A stretch of 64,000 nucleotides of DNA. Origin: Pelecanus crispus (taxonomy: Eukaryota > Chordata > Aves > Pelecaniformes > Pelecanidae). The stretch lies in assembly GCF_030463565.1 (NCBI RefSeq), contig NC_134655.1, positions 7,576,372 through 7,640,371 on the forward strand. Direction: 5' to 3'. Positions 1 through 12,756 of this stretch are shown here, one piece after another. The notes under the pieces were generated by a model. The model was not told the origin of the DNA, did no database searches, and was given only the letters and a program-made list of their open reading frames with translations. How positions within the stretch are numbered: the first letter of the stretch is position 1; every line of letters starts with the position of its first letter. The translations under genes and the position numbers were made by a program.

Positions 1-1
1 C

Positions 2-112
<111 letters not shown>

Positions 113-3100
113 ACATATGTTGGCCTTTGTTTTACTGCACACTTGGTGTCATACACAGTTGCCAGTGGATAAACTAGCCTGTTGATCCCGTTAATTGACT
201 TTTTATACTACCGATGATTGAATGAAAGCAGTGTAATGGAAAAGTATAGTAGAGTGGACTTCTTTCAGTGGTTAACATGCCCATTTAAAGAGTACTATTT
301 ACATTTTAAGAAGAATGCTGTTGAACTCTTTGCATGTTATTTAGTAAGATGTGCAGGAAGCTGAAAGAAAGTACCTGGTCTTTGTGATTCCATTTGTCTC
401 TGGGTCTGAAGAGGAGTCCCTTGATATATTGACAGATGTCTTTCACACCTTTAAATGGAAACAGAAGGTTAATTAATATAAGAAAATAGCCTTTAAAATG
501 CTTAAACTGCATGCAAACTTTTAATTTACTGTACAGGATGCATTTCAGTTAGTAACATACCATTGGTTTGGTTGATGCCCACACTTGGATTTTTCCCTTG
601 AGGGAGGGAAAATGGGGAATAAGCCAAGCTATGCTTATTGCTGATGTAATGGAAAATATTCTTGGTCGCAATTAAGACAAAATGGTACCAATATAAAACG
701 ATGTATAAAGTTTGCAGTGTGGGCCTATATAGTGTATATACAAACACCATTCTTAAATAACTGCTACAACAAAACAAGTTCAGATTAGATTTATATGGCT
801 TGCCTATAAGACTTAGTGCTCACCTTTGGGAATAATAAGCATAAAACAGCCATAATGGAAAAAGTTACAGTTTTTACTAGTCATGGGTAGGAGGCCTTCA
901 CCTCTTGGCAGCAATACTCTAGAAAAGAGAATCTATTTACAGGTATCTGTGGAAAACCACACTGTTCGTGTGGTAAAGCTGTAGGAACAAAAATTACAAA
1001 TGGATTTTAATACTTGTTTTGCTTTGCAACGTTCTAAACTTGAACTAACCTCAAAGTTTAGACAGGGCAGCTCTTCTAAGACTGTCCTGCTTTGGATTGC
1101 TTTAACTTAAAGCTTTAAGAACTCAGCCCTAGATGTGGCAGGCCTCCGAGAACCCAGAAGCCTACCTCTCATATAGAAAGTTAAGTATTGCTACAAGGCA
1201 TCTAAAATATATTTTCTTAGATGACCAGAGAGCATTCTTTGCATCTTTATAAGACATGGGAGAATAAGTCACTTGAATGTAGAGCTTTGTTTCAACAAAA
1301 TGCATTTTTTTATTGCTATAGCAGCATGTGCCAGGAATATATGGGAAAAAAAAGTGTCAGCAGAAAAGGTAACTCCTCCACATAACAGTTCTTCCTTACC
1401 CAGCCAGGCTTTAGACTTACGATCAGCTGTGTTGCAGAGCACAATGAAAAACCTCATCCTCTTTCAGGCACTGATAGTCCTGGGGAATACCAGATGTTTC
1501 TTGAAAGTAAGGTGTTACTTTTGTTCAATGGCAGTGTAACTTAGCTCTCTACGATCTATAACTTTTATCACTGTGATCCCACATTCAGGGGTGTGCATGT
1601 GTGAAAGAGGGAGAGTGTGCGTGTGTGTGTGTGTGTGTGTGTGCGTATTTTGTATCTGACACATCCCATCCTTACTGCTTTTTTGATCTACTGTTTAATT
1701 CTGTAATTTCTCCAGCTGTGTTTTCTCTCAAGCTCTTTTATATGCAGTCCTCAGCTGACAGATGAAGCAGATGGTTTTTTTTCTCCTAGTGAATTACTTG
1801 CTGTCACCTTCTACTAACTGTCATACAGCTCTTTGTGATCTGCAGAAAATCTACCTTATCCTTTGACACTATTGCAGCATAACCACTGGTAGACAACCAG
1901 GACCACCCTTGCCTCTGTAAGAAAAATACTAACAGTAGAGTTATCTGGTAGGAAACTTGAAGACTGCTCCTGCAAATCTTCAAGTATTAGTTCAAATAGA
2001 GATCCATTGGGGAGGAAAGAATGCCCCCCCAAAAAAAACTTTCTGTATTTTGCATTCAGTGTTCCTTTTTCTTGTATGTGTTTTGTATCTTTAGCCAATA
2101 AAAGATTCCTTTTAAAAAGGTGTTTTGGAGAAGGAGCATAAAACTTAACTTTTTGGGAGACAGGAGAATATCAGTATTGAACTGGTTCCATTCAGTCTGT
2201 TGTAGCATATAAATCTAACACCACTACACATGTAAAATACCTATTCTGGTAAAATCCTCCCTCATTAGACAAGTGTGTTGCATTCAGTCAAACTAACCGG
2301 CAAAGTTTATTTAATTTTTATCCCATCCATTTCAGTAACTTAAATGCAGAAAATATTATCTAGAAAATGTCCTCAAATATCATCAGACTTCCACGATCTG
2401 AGGCAGACCCTAAGCGGCAATCTAGTTAAAGCAACCCAAAGAATGGACTTTGAGGACCCTGGCTAGGCCGAGAGAGGGGAGGGAAGAAGGCTTCTCGTAT
2501 CTTCATGGGTTTTCCCCAAGAACTTGTTCATCTCTTCTGCTAAGGTCTCGCTCATTCCTGGTTAATGACAAAGCTGCAGCCAAGATTTATTGTCCAGCCG
2601 TACAACTCTGCAACTTCTTGCTGGGATCATGTGCCTGCCTATTGAGCCATATATATCTCTGTAAGAAAAAAATTAAAGTGGGCTTGGACCACAACTCATC
2701 TGGCTATAACACAGCTTGTCTGTTTGGCCACACATTTTTAATCTTGACTCTTGCATGCAGTTTATAGCACCTTGTTCATAAGAAATTGCAGTTTATTCTT
2801 AGAAATATATATTTTAGGTTTTTTAATCTTTATACCCATAAATGGACTATTTTTTTGTCTTGGCTGGTTTAAAAAGTGACCATTTTGTTTAAATGCTGTA
2901 ATTGCAAATGTGTTGTAAACGTTGTTTTGTTCTATAGTTTACACAAAGGTGCCAAAGTAAATAGTTAATAAAAAAAACAAACCCTAGCAAATTGTTAAGT
3001 TGCTTTAGCTGTTCTTCATATTTTGGTCTCCTTTTTTTTTTTTTGTCAGTCTTTCTCATTTTTTCCTAGACATATCATTTGCCCTAACGCTTTCTTTAAA

Positions 3101-5162
3101 AAAAAACAAAAAAAGTGCATCTAAAGAAATGTTCAAATACCACTTTTTTTTAGTGATTTCATATAGTAGGAAGAATATTTTCTTTGAAACGTTACACTAA
3201 AATTGTAAGAGTACAGCAGCATTCAAAAATGTAATATACTTTTTGTATAACAGTTCTTCAGAGTATGTCTGGAGTGGGGGAGGAAAATAACCCTGTTACT
3301 TTTCAGAAGCCTCTTCACTCGGCTACCAGAATATAAAATTGTGCTTTTTCACTGCATCAAAAAGTTACAGTTTATGCAGATTTGCAAACAGGGCATGTAT
3401 CACCGTTGCATCCTTCGATGCAAAAAGCAGCAAAACCTTTTTTATGTTTCATAAGTCTGATATGGGTACAGAGAGTCTTTCTTAAGTTGGTAAATAATGT
3501 AAATACATGTCCTTTCAGAGAGTGAGTCTGTTATCTAGGTATTTTGTGTCATTTAATAAATATTAAACAGTTTTGTGTTGATAAACTCTTGTGTGTAAAA
3601 TGCCTTCTTACTCAAAGTTCTGTATGTTGGGCTTACTAATGTTTGTGGCTTCCTTAAATTCTTTAGCTTGTGCTTTGATAGCAAAATACGTGTTTGCTAC
3701 GTAAATATAATAAGTAGTTCCTTCGTCATTCAGTCATTAAAATACCTTGAGTTTTGTAAGTGGTTTCCATTCCTGAATTTTTTTTTTTTTTTACTAAGTC
3801 TTCTACAAGATTATTAGAGGGGAAGGAAATAAGCATCCTTGCAAACTCTGAATCGGGATTAGAATGTGTAGAAGTGTCAGAAACGGCATAAAAATACCAA
3901 AGGTGGTGGCTCGTTGCTAGTAGAGGAGGCTACTCTCCTGCTGTACGATTTATTCCTTGTCTCCCAGTACAGTTAGTAATTTTTTTAATGGCTCTGGTAC
4001 AATTATTGAAGTACAAAGGGCAGGGCTGGACAGGGAACTTGCTTCTGTTATTGATGATGGCCAACTGGGCCATTTCCTAGTTTTTCTTCAGCCATTTGGA
4101 ACCACTGGACTAAATCTGAGCAGAATTTGTTAGGAATATCTTCAGCCTGGCCTTTCCTGGTGCAGGTGCTCTGAGGACTTGGAGAGGGGAGGTGGAGTGT
4201 TTTAATTTTTGGTTTCTGAGCTCTGGAGGGGTGGTTTGGAAACACGGATAGCTGTAGCAAAGCAAGTGCTGATCCTCCAAACTGGTGTCTGTTGGAGGCT
4301 TGCATGTACTGCAGGGAGGCTGCCCTTCCACAGCACCGCTGTAATCGCAAAATGTTCCTAGTGCATGGTGGTTTTAAACAGGTATGGTAAATGTCTTCCA
4401 CTAACACTGCTCAGGTGCTTGCTTTCTCTCTTACAGCTTGGAGGCATCTAAATGTGTGGCATCGTTTTTCCACTAACAATTTCTCCTTCAAATGTTTCCT
4501 ACTTCCTACGTTCTCCACAAGCCTACAGAATTTTGTTGGTTAAAAAAAAAAAAAAGAAAAATCCTACACAAGCAGATGGATATTTGGAGATTGATAGATC
4601 TTCTACCTACTCTGAGAAAAATACCAGAGAGCATTTTCATTTCTGTTACTGTATGAAGTTCAATATACCTTACCCTACTTTCTCCTGATTTTGAGAGAGA
4701 CTTGGTGCCAAATCAAATTTAAGACTGTAGCTTTGGATTTATCCCCTCCCTCCCCCCCCAAAAAAAAAAAAAGGCAAGGGCTTGTGGACATACTGTGCTA
4801 TTTAGAAAATGAACACCTCAAAACTTACTTGAGATGTTGAGAGACACTGGACTTTGTGCAGAGGGAATCTTGTAAAATATGGAGTTAACTGGCAAGAGGA
4901 GCAGTGGATGTTGATCAGCCTACAATGGAGCAGGTTTTTCTTCTGGCTAAGTAACTGATACCTGATACAAGGTCATCTTTAAAATTACTCTTGGAACTTG
5001 TCTTGCCGCTGCTTATGGGAAATAAGCATTAGGATATAAACAAAAGAAAAATAGCTTTGAAAGTTAATTTTCTAAAATCAGTAAAATGTTGCAGCACCAT
5101 AGATAAACCCCTTTTCTTAAGCTTAGGAAAAGTAGTTTGCATCCAGCAAACATTAATTTTTA
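113..5162 (+). other. CUL4B 3' UTR and AT-rich downstream DNA
   Basis: AT-rich DNA without a convincing coding exon. AATAAA signals on the + strand at 2097-2102, 2967-2972 and 3555-3560 are possible CUL4B polyadenylation sites; the real cleavage site cannot be told from sequence alone. Small open frames here (for example 1273-1539 and 2450-2767) show no domain or splice context. T- and A-rich runs are common around 3030-3160, 3780 and 4540-4780. Confidence 0.6.
1616..1646. repeat. (GT)n microsatellite
   Basis: Uninterrupted GT dinucleotide run of about 12 units, flanked by imperfect GTGC and GTGT units, within the probable CUL4B 3' UTR. Confidence 0.9.
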
Positions 5163-5167
5163 TTGAT

Positions 5168-5770
5168 TGTTAGGGATTTACGCAAGCCAGCCACCATAAC
5201 AGGGTCCGACCCTAGGATCCCGCTGAGTGCGCCGAGTCCGAGTGAAGGTTTCCGATCAGTCTTTTATTCTTTCTTCGGTTACAGCTCGAGCTGGGTGCCT
5301 CCGGAGAGGGACCCCTACCCCAAGTCTCGCCTCTCAGTTACATCCGTACCACCCATCACCCCACCCCCGAGTCCCATCACTGAATTCTGGTCGGTGTCTC
5401 CTGATTTCTTAGCGGTTTTCACGGTCACTGGGCTGGCCGCCTTCTGAAGTTACTTCATTCTCTTGGAATTGTCTCCTTGGTCCTTACCTTCTTCATTCTG
5501 CTCGTATCCACCAAATTCAGCGAGTTCTTTGTTAGCAGCACTAGTTTTACCAAAAGTTTACGCTCGCTCAGCTCCTCCTTGGTCCTTACCTTCTTCATTC
5601 CGCTCGTATCCACCGAATTCAGCGAGTTCTTTGTTAGCAGCACTAGTTTTACCAAAAGTTTACGCTCGCTCAGCTCTTGCAGCCTACTTCAGCTGCTAAC
5701 GCTAGGCCACGAATGCTAAACGAGACTACTCAGAGAGAAGAATACAGTTAATCAAATTTCTTCTGTAACA
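5168..5770 (-). mobile_element. Solo LTR of an endogenous retrovirus
   Basis: A 603-bp element with LTR termini: TGTTAG at the left and GTAACA at the right, giving a 5-bp terminal inverted repeat. It is flanked by a perfect 5-bp target-site duplication, TTGAT at 5163-5167 and 5771-5775. Its only AATAAA signal is on the minus strand (TTTATT at 5263-5268), about 95 bp from the LTR end, so transcription would run right to left, against CUL4B and LAMP2. No gag, pol or env sequence adjoins it, so it is a recombined solo LTR. It is more CpG-rich than the DNA around it and contains a 102-bp tandem duplication. Family not identified. Confidence 0.85.
5473..5676. repeat. Two-copy 102-bp direct repeat inside the LTR
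   Basis: Units 5473-5574 and 5575-5676 are adjacent and differ at only about two or three bases. In the minus-strand orientation they lie upstream of the AATAAA, in the U3 part, where retroviral enhancers are often duplicated in tandem. The unit length is a multiple of three, which keeps short overlapping open frames; I take that as coincidence. Confidence 0.9.
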
Positions 5771-5775
5771 TTGAT

Positions 5776-8700
5776 GAGAGTTCTTTAGCTTACTCCTTAA
5801 AACAGTCAGTTGTTTGTCAGCTTGAAACACCTGTATTTTAGAGATGGAGGAAAATAGGGATGTCACTAGGTACTTCTGTGTTAAAATGCCTAAGTAATCT
5901 TAACTTGCTTTTGCCATGAAATTTGGTCTTTTCAGAAAAGTCTTAAGTCTAGAGGTTCTGCTCCATCTAATGATATTTTCAATAATAAGGGCGTTGCAGT
6001 AACTGCTTTTCCAGTAGACGCAACATTTAGACGCTTTATGCGATTAAGGCACGCAGAGGGTCAGGCATCGGACTCTGGTAATGCCCAAGCCGCGGCAGGG
6101 CTCGCGCTGCAAGGCTTCTCTGCAAAGCTTCGTCACTGTGACTTTGCAAGTAGGAGAGGGGCTGGTATGCAAGCAAATGGCATCTGAGATTATACAGAAG
6201 GGATTTCTTTTTACCATTTGGAGCGGTAAGTAGTTCTAATACACCACAAAATATCAACGCTGGATTATTAGCAAGATGTTCACTTAATATGTAGCTTTTT
6301 TTCCCTTGCAGACCAAACCTCATTTGAAGTTATCACAATGCATGTTTCTGTTTTACCCTTCTGTAGTCTCTGAAGCTTGAAGTATATCTGAGAACCATTT
6401 GTTACCATGGTCAAAAACATACCTTTTTCAAAAGCAGTCCCTTAACTATAGCGAGAAAATCTTTCAGTCGGTGCTGGTTTGACACTCATAGCAAGGCTGC
6501 TCTGTTTTCACTAAAGGCAGGGCAAGACACTGTGCAGACCAAGTTCTGCTAGGTGTGTGGTGGGGAGGAGGTACAGCTTCCAGGCATGAGATGGGAACAA
6601 AGATTACAAAACACAGCCTCTGCAGAGGTGAGCTGGAACCTTGTCACCGTGCAGGTAAAGCTTGCTTGTAGGCTGCGGCCAGGGAGTAGGTCAGGCTCGC
6701 TCCTCCGGAGAACTGGTTCTGCAACCAAGGGGCTGCAATTCTGCTGCTTGCAGAAGTGGCACTTTCTGCGTATCCCTTCAGTTTCTTCCTTTTTATTCCT
6801 ACAGCAGCAGCTGCTGCTTCAAATCCCAGCTCCAAAAGCACGAAGCAGACATGCAACCTCGAACTGGAGAGACATCATTCCCCGGAAGAGATTTGTTGCT
6901 CAGGACAATGCAGCGAACAGGCATTTGCTCAGGGTTTGCCAGACCTGGTTTCCTACCTCTATCAGAACTGGAAACTGTAGACTAATTACATATGTTATTA
7001 TTCATATATCATCTGCCCTGATGTGCTCTCTGTAAAAGGAATGTAATGTTATTCTAGGTCACAAGGGATCCTGTAGCACTGAAGTCCTGCAGTTAAAAGA
7101 TCCAGATATGAAAATGATTGTATAATACATAATCTCCGTTCCAACCCTGTATTTTAGATATAATTTCATTTCCTGCTGAAATTTCTCAGAAAAGTTACAG
7201 TCAACGCATCTTTCGTAAGAGCTGGAAGTGGGAGGTGCCTCGGGTGCAGAGCCAGTCATTTCCACAAAACCATTCCTGCTCTGAAGCTGACAGATGTATC
7301 TCCAGCAAGTTAGCAATGTATGTCGATTAAAACCACAACATTTAGAGTATTGACATTTTTCTACTTTGCTGTTACAAGTGCAAAGAATATGTTCAGTTGT
7401 CAGTCAAACAAGTTTTTTTCACATTAAACAGATCTACATCTAGAAGTAGTTCAGCGTGACTCACAAAATGCATAAATCTCATCTGCTGCTGCATGTTAAC
7501 CCAGCTGCTGAGTGCTCTAGTACACATCACATCCAGCAGCAGCTGGAAATGCTTCTGAGCACAACAGGGTACCCCAACACCAGTGGCACCACCTCATCCT
7601 GCATCCCGCAGCATCGAGGATGCCTGCAGCGGGACAGCGACGGAGCGCCTGCTGCACCAGCACCGTGCCAAAGCCCGGCTCCTGCCTTGCTTTCACCTCC
7701 CCAGGCAGCCGGTGTACAATTAAAACCAAGTTGCACGTACACGAGTTATCTTTGTGTAACAGGCTGGTGACGAAACACTGCCGCCTGTGCCTTTGCATCT
7801 TCCTGCCAAGCTGGGACTGTTTTTCCAGCTGTGTCACAACACAAGATTTCACAGTGCTTTTGCAGGAAGTTTTGCAGCTGTCTGCTGCAACCTGCTCTCT
7901 GATCTCTTCACCTCCCCACCAAGGTTTCTTTTTTTGGCATTACACTTGATTTCCCCAGTCTTGACTCAGCAGTTTGCTGCAGCAGCATTTAATGGTTTGG
8001 TTTCCTACCACCACCTCCTCCAGAAACCCGACAGCTCAGAAACACTGCCACCTGCTCGGAGCAATTGCGAACCACAGCTTTCGCACGTTTTAGACACTAA
8101 GGGATTTTTTCAGAGCTAGCACAGCAGAGCTATGAGGAGTCACCCCTTTTCTACAACTGAGCAGACCAGCGTATGCAGCTGAGGCACTGCAGATGTCACA
8201 CCGTGCTGGACGAAGTATGGTCTTCATTATGGTGTCCGGATCACAGCAAATCCTTATTCCCCAGGCTACAAACTGGAGTTGCGTGAGAAGGAAAACTTTG
8301 GTGAATAGCTGTAACTCTCACAGTCATTGGCACAGTCCCATGAAGGTTCCTGTGGTTCATCCCCCTCTGCCAAGTGAGTCTGTGACCTCTCAGGCCAGCA
8401 TTAATCTCTTCTTCTTTCCATCCCTCCCATGTGAAATAGTACCAAATCCTTCCTCTGCTTCCTGGAAAGGAATAATTGGTTCTGCTGTAATCTTGTCCCT
8501 GGAAAAGATACAGAAAATGCCCTGTTGTTTAAAGAGACATCTAACGGAATGAATAAAAATACACTAGAATGAAGTAGTAATTACTGCATGTCCTAGGTGT
8601 TATCTCTTTCTTCTTTTTATCACAAGCTGTACTGTTCTGCACCAGAGATCAGAAACATTAAGTTACTCAGTGCTTCATTAAACACTGGACGCTTTACTTC

Positions 8701-11700
8701 TGACCATACACAGCCATCAATTTTTGCAAGTCCCAGTGTTAAGAAAAGTTTGATTACAGCTATAACACCTAACCAGCTGAAACTGCTAAAGGATGCGCAA
8801 AGGATTAAGCGTATGCTGGACATCAAGAATACCACGTGAATCAAAGTCACAGAACAGCCTACACATTTGAAATGAGGCATGAATTTGTATTCTTTGATGA
8901 ACCAAAGCTTTAAAAAGAAGTCATAAGGTTTGGCATATTTGTTCTCAGCCCATGTCAATACCTTCTTAAAACTACTGACATCATATTAAGTATAACATGC
9001 AGTAAAAATGTAATGCCGTACAGAAACATTACAGTCCTCATTTTCATATCCAGCAATAAACATAAGGAATGTCTTAGAAAACCAGGATCAGCTTGCCATC
9101 CATCAGCAGCTCCCAAAATCATGCCAAATGCAAAACTGTTTCTCTCTAGTAAGCAAAAGGGTAAGGAATTTTCTCTACATCATGGTAACGATTGTTCACA
9201 TTTCTAGCATTAAAGGAAAACAGCTGATCATATGAGTTTGACCTTACATTACTGAAGTCCGACTATCACATTTTACCGTTCTTTAAGAGTGCCACAATCA
9301 ACAAAGAAATTACTCGTGATAAATAAGATGCAGTGGATATTTGTTAGAAGTTGAATCCTACAAGTACTGAATGTAATAGCTTTCCATGGAATTTAAGAGG
9401 AATCGGACAACATCTGACCCCAACCACTACACTTTTTTTTCTAAGGGAAGCTGGAGGATTTGTTAAATGAAAGAGGAACAGAGTTTCATTTTGTTCCCTC
9501 CAGAGCTACAAACAGGAGATAGGCTTTGGGAACTGCCCAAAAATTCTCTATTTAGGGAGAACAGTGCCAAAACCAAGCTTCCGTCAGTTGGCTGGGCAAG
9601 GGGAGACTATCACCGTGCTAACACAAGAGCACATTGTTTTTAACAACCTTTTAACACATTCAGATGGCTGGAGCATGTGGCCTTTGCTGGGCAAACTTCA
9701 TCCCACACGTGAACACGAGGTGCCCGTGCCAACTCCTTGCAGGTGGAATTTGATGCTTCGGTCTCCCCAGGGACTCCACGCAAGGGCAGAAACCCTTTGG
9801 GCAGCCTTTGTGGCTGCCTCATCACTTCCCGCGTTGTCGCTAGGGTCAGCCTTGACGTACGCGCACCACAGGCACGTCAGTCTCTCCTGTGATGTTCTGT
9901 GGCAAAGGAAATAAACCACCAGTTCACAGGCTCTGAATTCATGCAACTTCATCTTTCTATTCAGCTGCTCCTACAGCCAGTTTGGCACTGACTTAACTGA
10001 AAGCAGGATTAGACCATACTTTGTTTTTCCATAGCATCCTCGCATTTGTCTTGACTGATACAGCGAGCAAGAAGTAAGACTCCGAATAAAACGTGCACCT
10101 GCTAAGATCACAGTAAAACCGATGTAATACCACAAAGTGCCTGCGGAAGGCAGTTATATGGCAGGGCTGGAGGTACAGGGAGGGCAAAGCAACCAGGTGC
10201 AAACAAAGAAAGAGAATCATCGGTGTTCTGGTATTAATGATGCTATTTCTGGTGCAAAACAATGTATTTTTCATTATGCTAAATTATATAAACTATACTG
10301 TTCTTTTAATCCCACACCAGTTGCTACTTTTATTCCGTGTTATTAAACAGAACCCGATTTGCTTGTTATAATAGCTACCATTTGATTTCATTTCAAGCTT
10401 CACTAAATTAGCATAAAGGAAACAAGGTAATCAGTCTTCGTTTTATGTCTGCAGAACATCCAGTCATTTCACAGTCTATTTCCTATGTGCAAGCAAGAGA
10501 TCAAAATATTCACGATTCTTCACTCAGAACAAGGGGGTGTTTGAACACACCGATGTTTATTCATAAAGCTACATGTCCTGAAGTAAACATTCCAGCTGAT
10601 ACAAAAGGTGACATTCCACCACACAAGCTGCGTGGAACATACCAATCATTTTCTCCTCCTCCAATTAATTAAACCCTAATTCAAAGTCTCTCTCCTAATA
10701 GCCAAATCCTTAATGTAATTGCTCCTAACTCCCTGAGAGATCACTTTTTAAAAACAGGACTTTGCACTAAAACAGTGAAGCCTGAGGAAATGTAAAAGCC
10801 CCAGCAGCCGGACCCTCCCTAGCCTCTGAAATGCCCCATTCTTTGCAGTGGAGCTGGGAAAGACGGAAGACTTGCTGCTTTCAGAATTCATGGTTTCATC
10901 TGTGCTGCTATTACTGGACACTCCCCCACAGCCTACAGCAAGCTCTGGCTCAGTTATTAAATATAAAGTTTATTTCTTCAGATAAGTTTTCAGTAAATTA
11001 AGCCCAAAGGCTAAATAAAAAAATATTCTTTCTACGTATTTTGAAATGACATGAATTTTGATATTCACATGCAACGATGCCTAGACAGATTCATGTGCAG
11101 GTATGAATACGCATGATAAATTGGTTCTAAGTGCAGTTATTAAGCACAAAAAGAAATCCAAAGCAGCAGTGAACGTGTCTGATCACACAGGCATTTGTGC
11201 ATGGAACCCCCATTTGTACGATGCACTGGTTTCAGTGGCGGTCCTGACCTGGAAGGTTTGGGCTTGCGATACTCTTTGGAAAAGTAAGGTATTGCAAGTA
11301 TACAACTGCGAGTATTTAACTGACATTTAATCACAAATCTCATTATTTCAACTTCCTCAAGGCTTCATGACTGCTTTCCTATCAACACCATCAACACTCC
11401 CACTGTCTCACTATATCAGGTCAATGTGTTTTATTGTCTTCTTCAACAGCTTTCATTTTCTTTCCCCATGACTGGGCATGTCTCGGTGCCCGATTATTCA
11501 AAATACTCTCTGCAGTTCTCCCACAGCATCAGAAACAGGAATGTGTTATTCCAGGAGGGCCCTTCCCGGCTGAGTCTAGAGCTGCTGTCTCCTCAGGCAG
11601 CTGAGCATCTGCCTGCCGTTTCCTTTGCTGTCTCCCAGCCTCAATCTCTTCTTTCCCATCTTCCCTTACTTTGCCAAGCCAGCCTTTCTTTTTTTTCCTC

Positions 11701-12380
11701 CCCGTAATCAATACTCTCCAGGCTGCAATCCAACATCCATCGCGTTTTATACCTCCTTCCAGTCTCAAATCCACCAGGTTTTTTGTCCGCTCCGGTCTTC
11801 TCCCCCCCCCTCCGCCCCGCTGGCTCTTTTCTCTCGCATTTGCACCAGGCAGCTGCTTTCTCCCAACTTCTTTCTGCCCCACGTTTTGCATTTTGGCGTC
11901 AGCGAAAAGCATCCCAGTTCTCGGTGCTGGTGCCAACCTCCTCCCTGCTTGACAGAGGCCATTACTGGAACGGCTTCTGCCCGGTCACGCTGGAGGCAGC
12001 GGCCCCAGCGAGCTCGGCACCATCTCCGGTGGGGCCTGGGCGACGCGGGAGGGTGGCCAAGAGCCGTGCAGCCGGGACGGGCACCGGCACGGCACCCAAG
12101 GCCGCCCCGGCCCTGACGCAGAGCCATTGCCCCAGCGAGGCCTGCTCAGCCCCCGCGCAGCGCTCCACGGCTCCTGCACCACCGACTTAAACATTTAGGT
12201 CAGTTTAGCCCATTTCTCCCCCTTTTTATTTATTGTTAAGGTGGAAAATATCTTAACCCCTTATTTTTTGCAGTGAAAGCCTCTATATCAAACTTCTTGG
12301 AACGCCGTCTCTTCTCAGCTTTGTCTTCTCGACCTACAGCAGCCCCAGTGGAGACAGCAAAGGCTGCCGAGGGCCAGAGC
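5776..12380. other. Intergenic DNA between CUL4B and LAMP2
   Basis: No exon with both splice signals and recognisable protein sequence was found on either strand. Open frames such as 6553-7035, 7456-7770, 8193-8552 and 11529-11936 are short, lack family features and overlap each other in several frames. A small CpG-containing patch lies near 6020-6140. GC content rises from about 11.5 kb towards the LAMP2 promoter. Confidence 0.6.
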
Positions 12381-12614
12381 AAGGTGCCGGTAACCGAGTA
12401 ACCTGCTTCTGCGGAGGTGGGCAGGGGCAGGGGCAGGGGCAGGGCACGGGGCCGCCCCCCGCCAGGCCCCGCCGCGCCTCCGGAGCCGGCGGGGGCGGGC
12501 CCGCACCCCCGCGCCGCCCGCCCGAGCGGCCGCAGGGCGAGCGTCCTGTCCGCGAGCCATCGAATCGAGACCCGGCGCGGCGATTGGCGGCGCGCGGGCG
12601 GCACCGCCCCTCCC

Positions 12615-12624
12615 CTCACATGAC
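12615..12624 (+). promoter_or_regulatory. CLEAR-like E-box upstream of LAMP2
   Basis: CTCACATGAC lies about 70 bp upstream of the LAMP2 start codon and differs from the CLEAR consensus GTCACGTGAC at two positions. CLEAR sites bind TFEB, TFE3 and MITF, which control lysosomal genes. Function is inferred from the motif and the gene. Confidence 0.4.
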
Positions 12625-12695
12625 CGATGGCGAGCTTCTTATCGCGCCCGCTCGCCTCGCTCGCTCGCCTCTCGCTGCCTCCCGGCGCCCGCGGC

Positions 12696-12756
12696 ATGGA
12701 GCCGCGCCGCTCCTCCCCGCCGCTCCTCCTGCTGCTGCTGCTCCTCGGCGCCTCCG
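12696..12756 (+). CDS. LAMP2: LAMP2 exon 1 (signal peptide)
   Basis: Starts MEPRRSSPP followed by eight leucines and GAS, a classic signal peptide. The GTGAGC donor follows position 12756 and the intron is phase 1. Intron 1 (12757-13772) starts in the CpG island and holds no other recognised feature besides the E-box. Confidence 0.93.

Noticed and set aside
6553-8552. Series of 100-160 residue open frames upstream of LAMP2
   Set aside because: They overlap on both strands, change frame without splice logic and show no recognisable domain.
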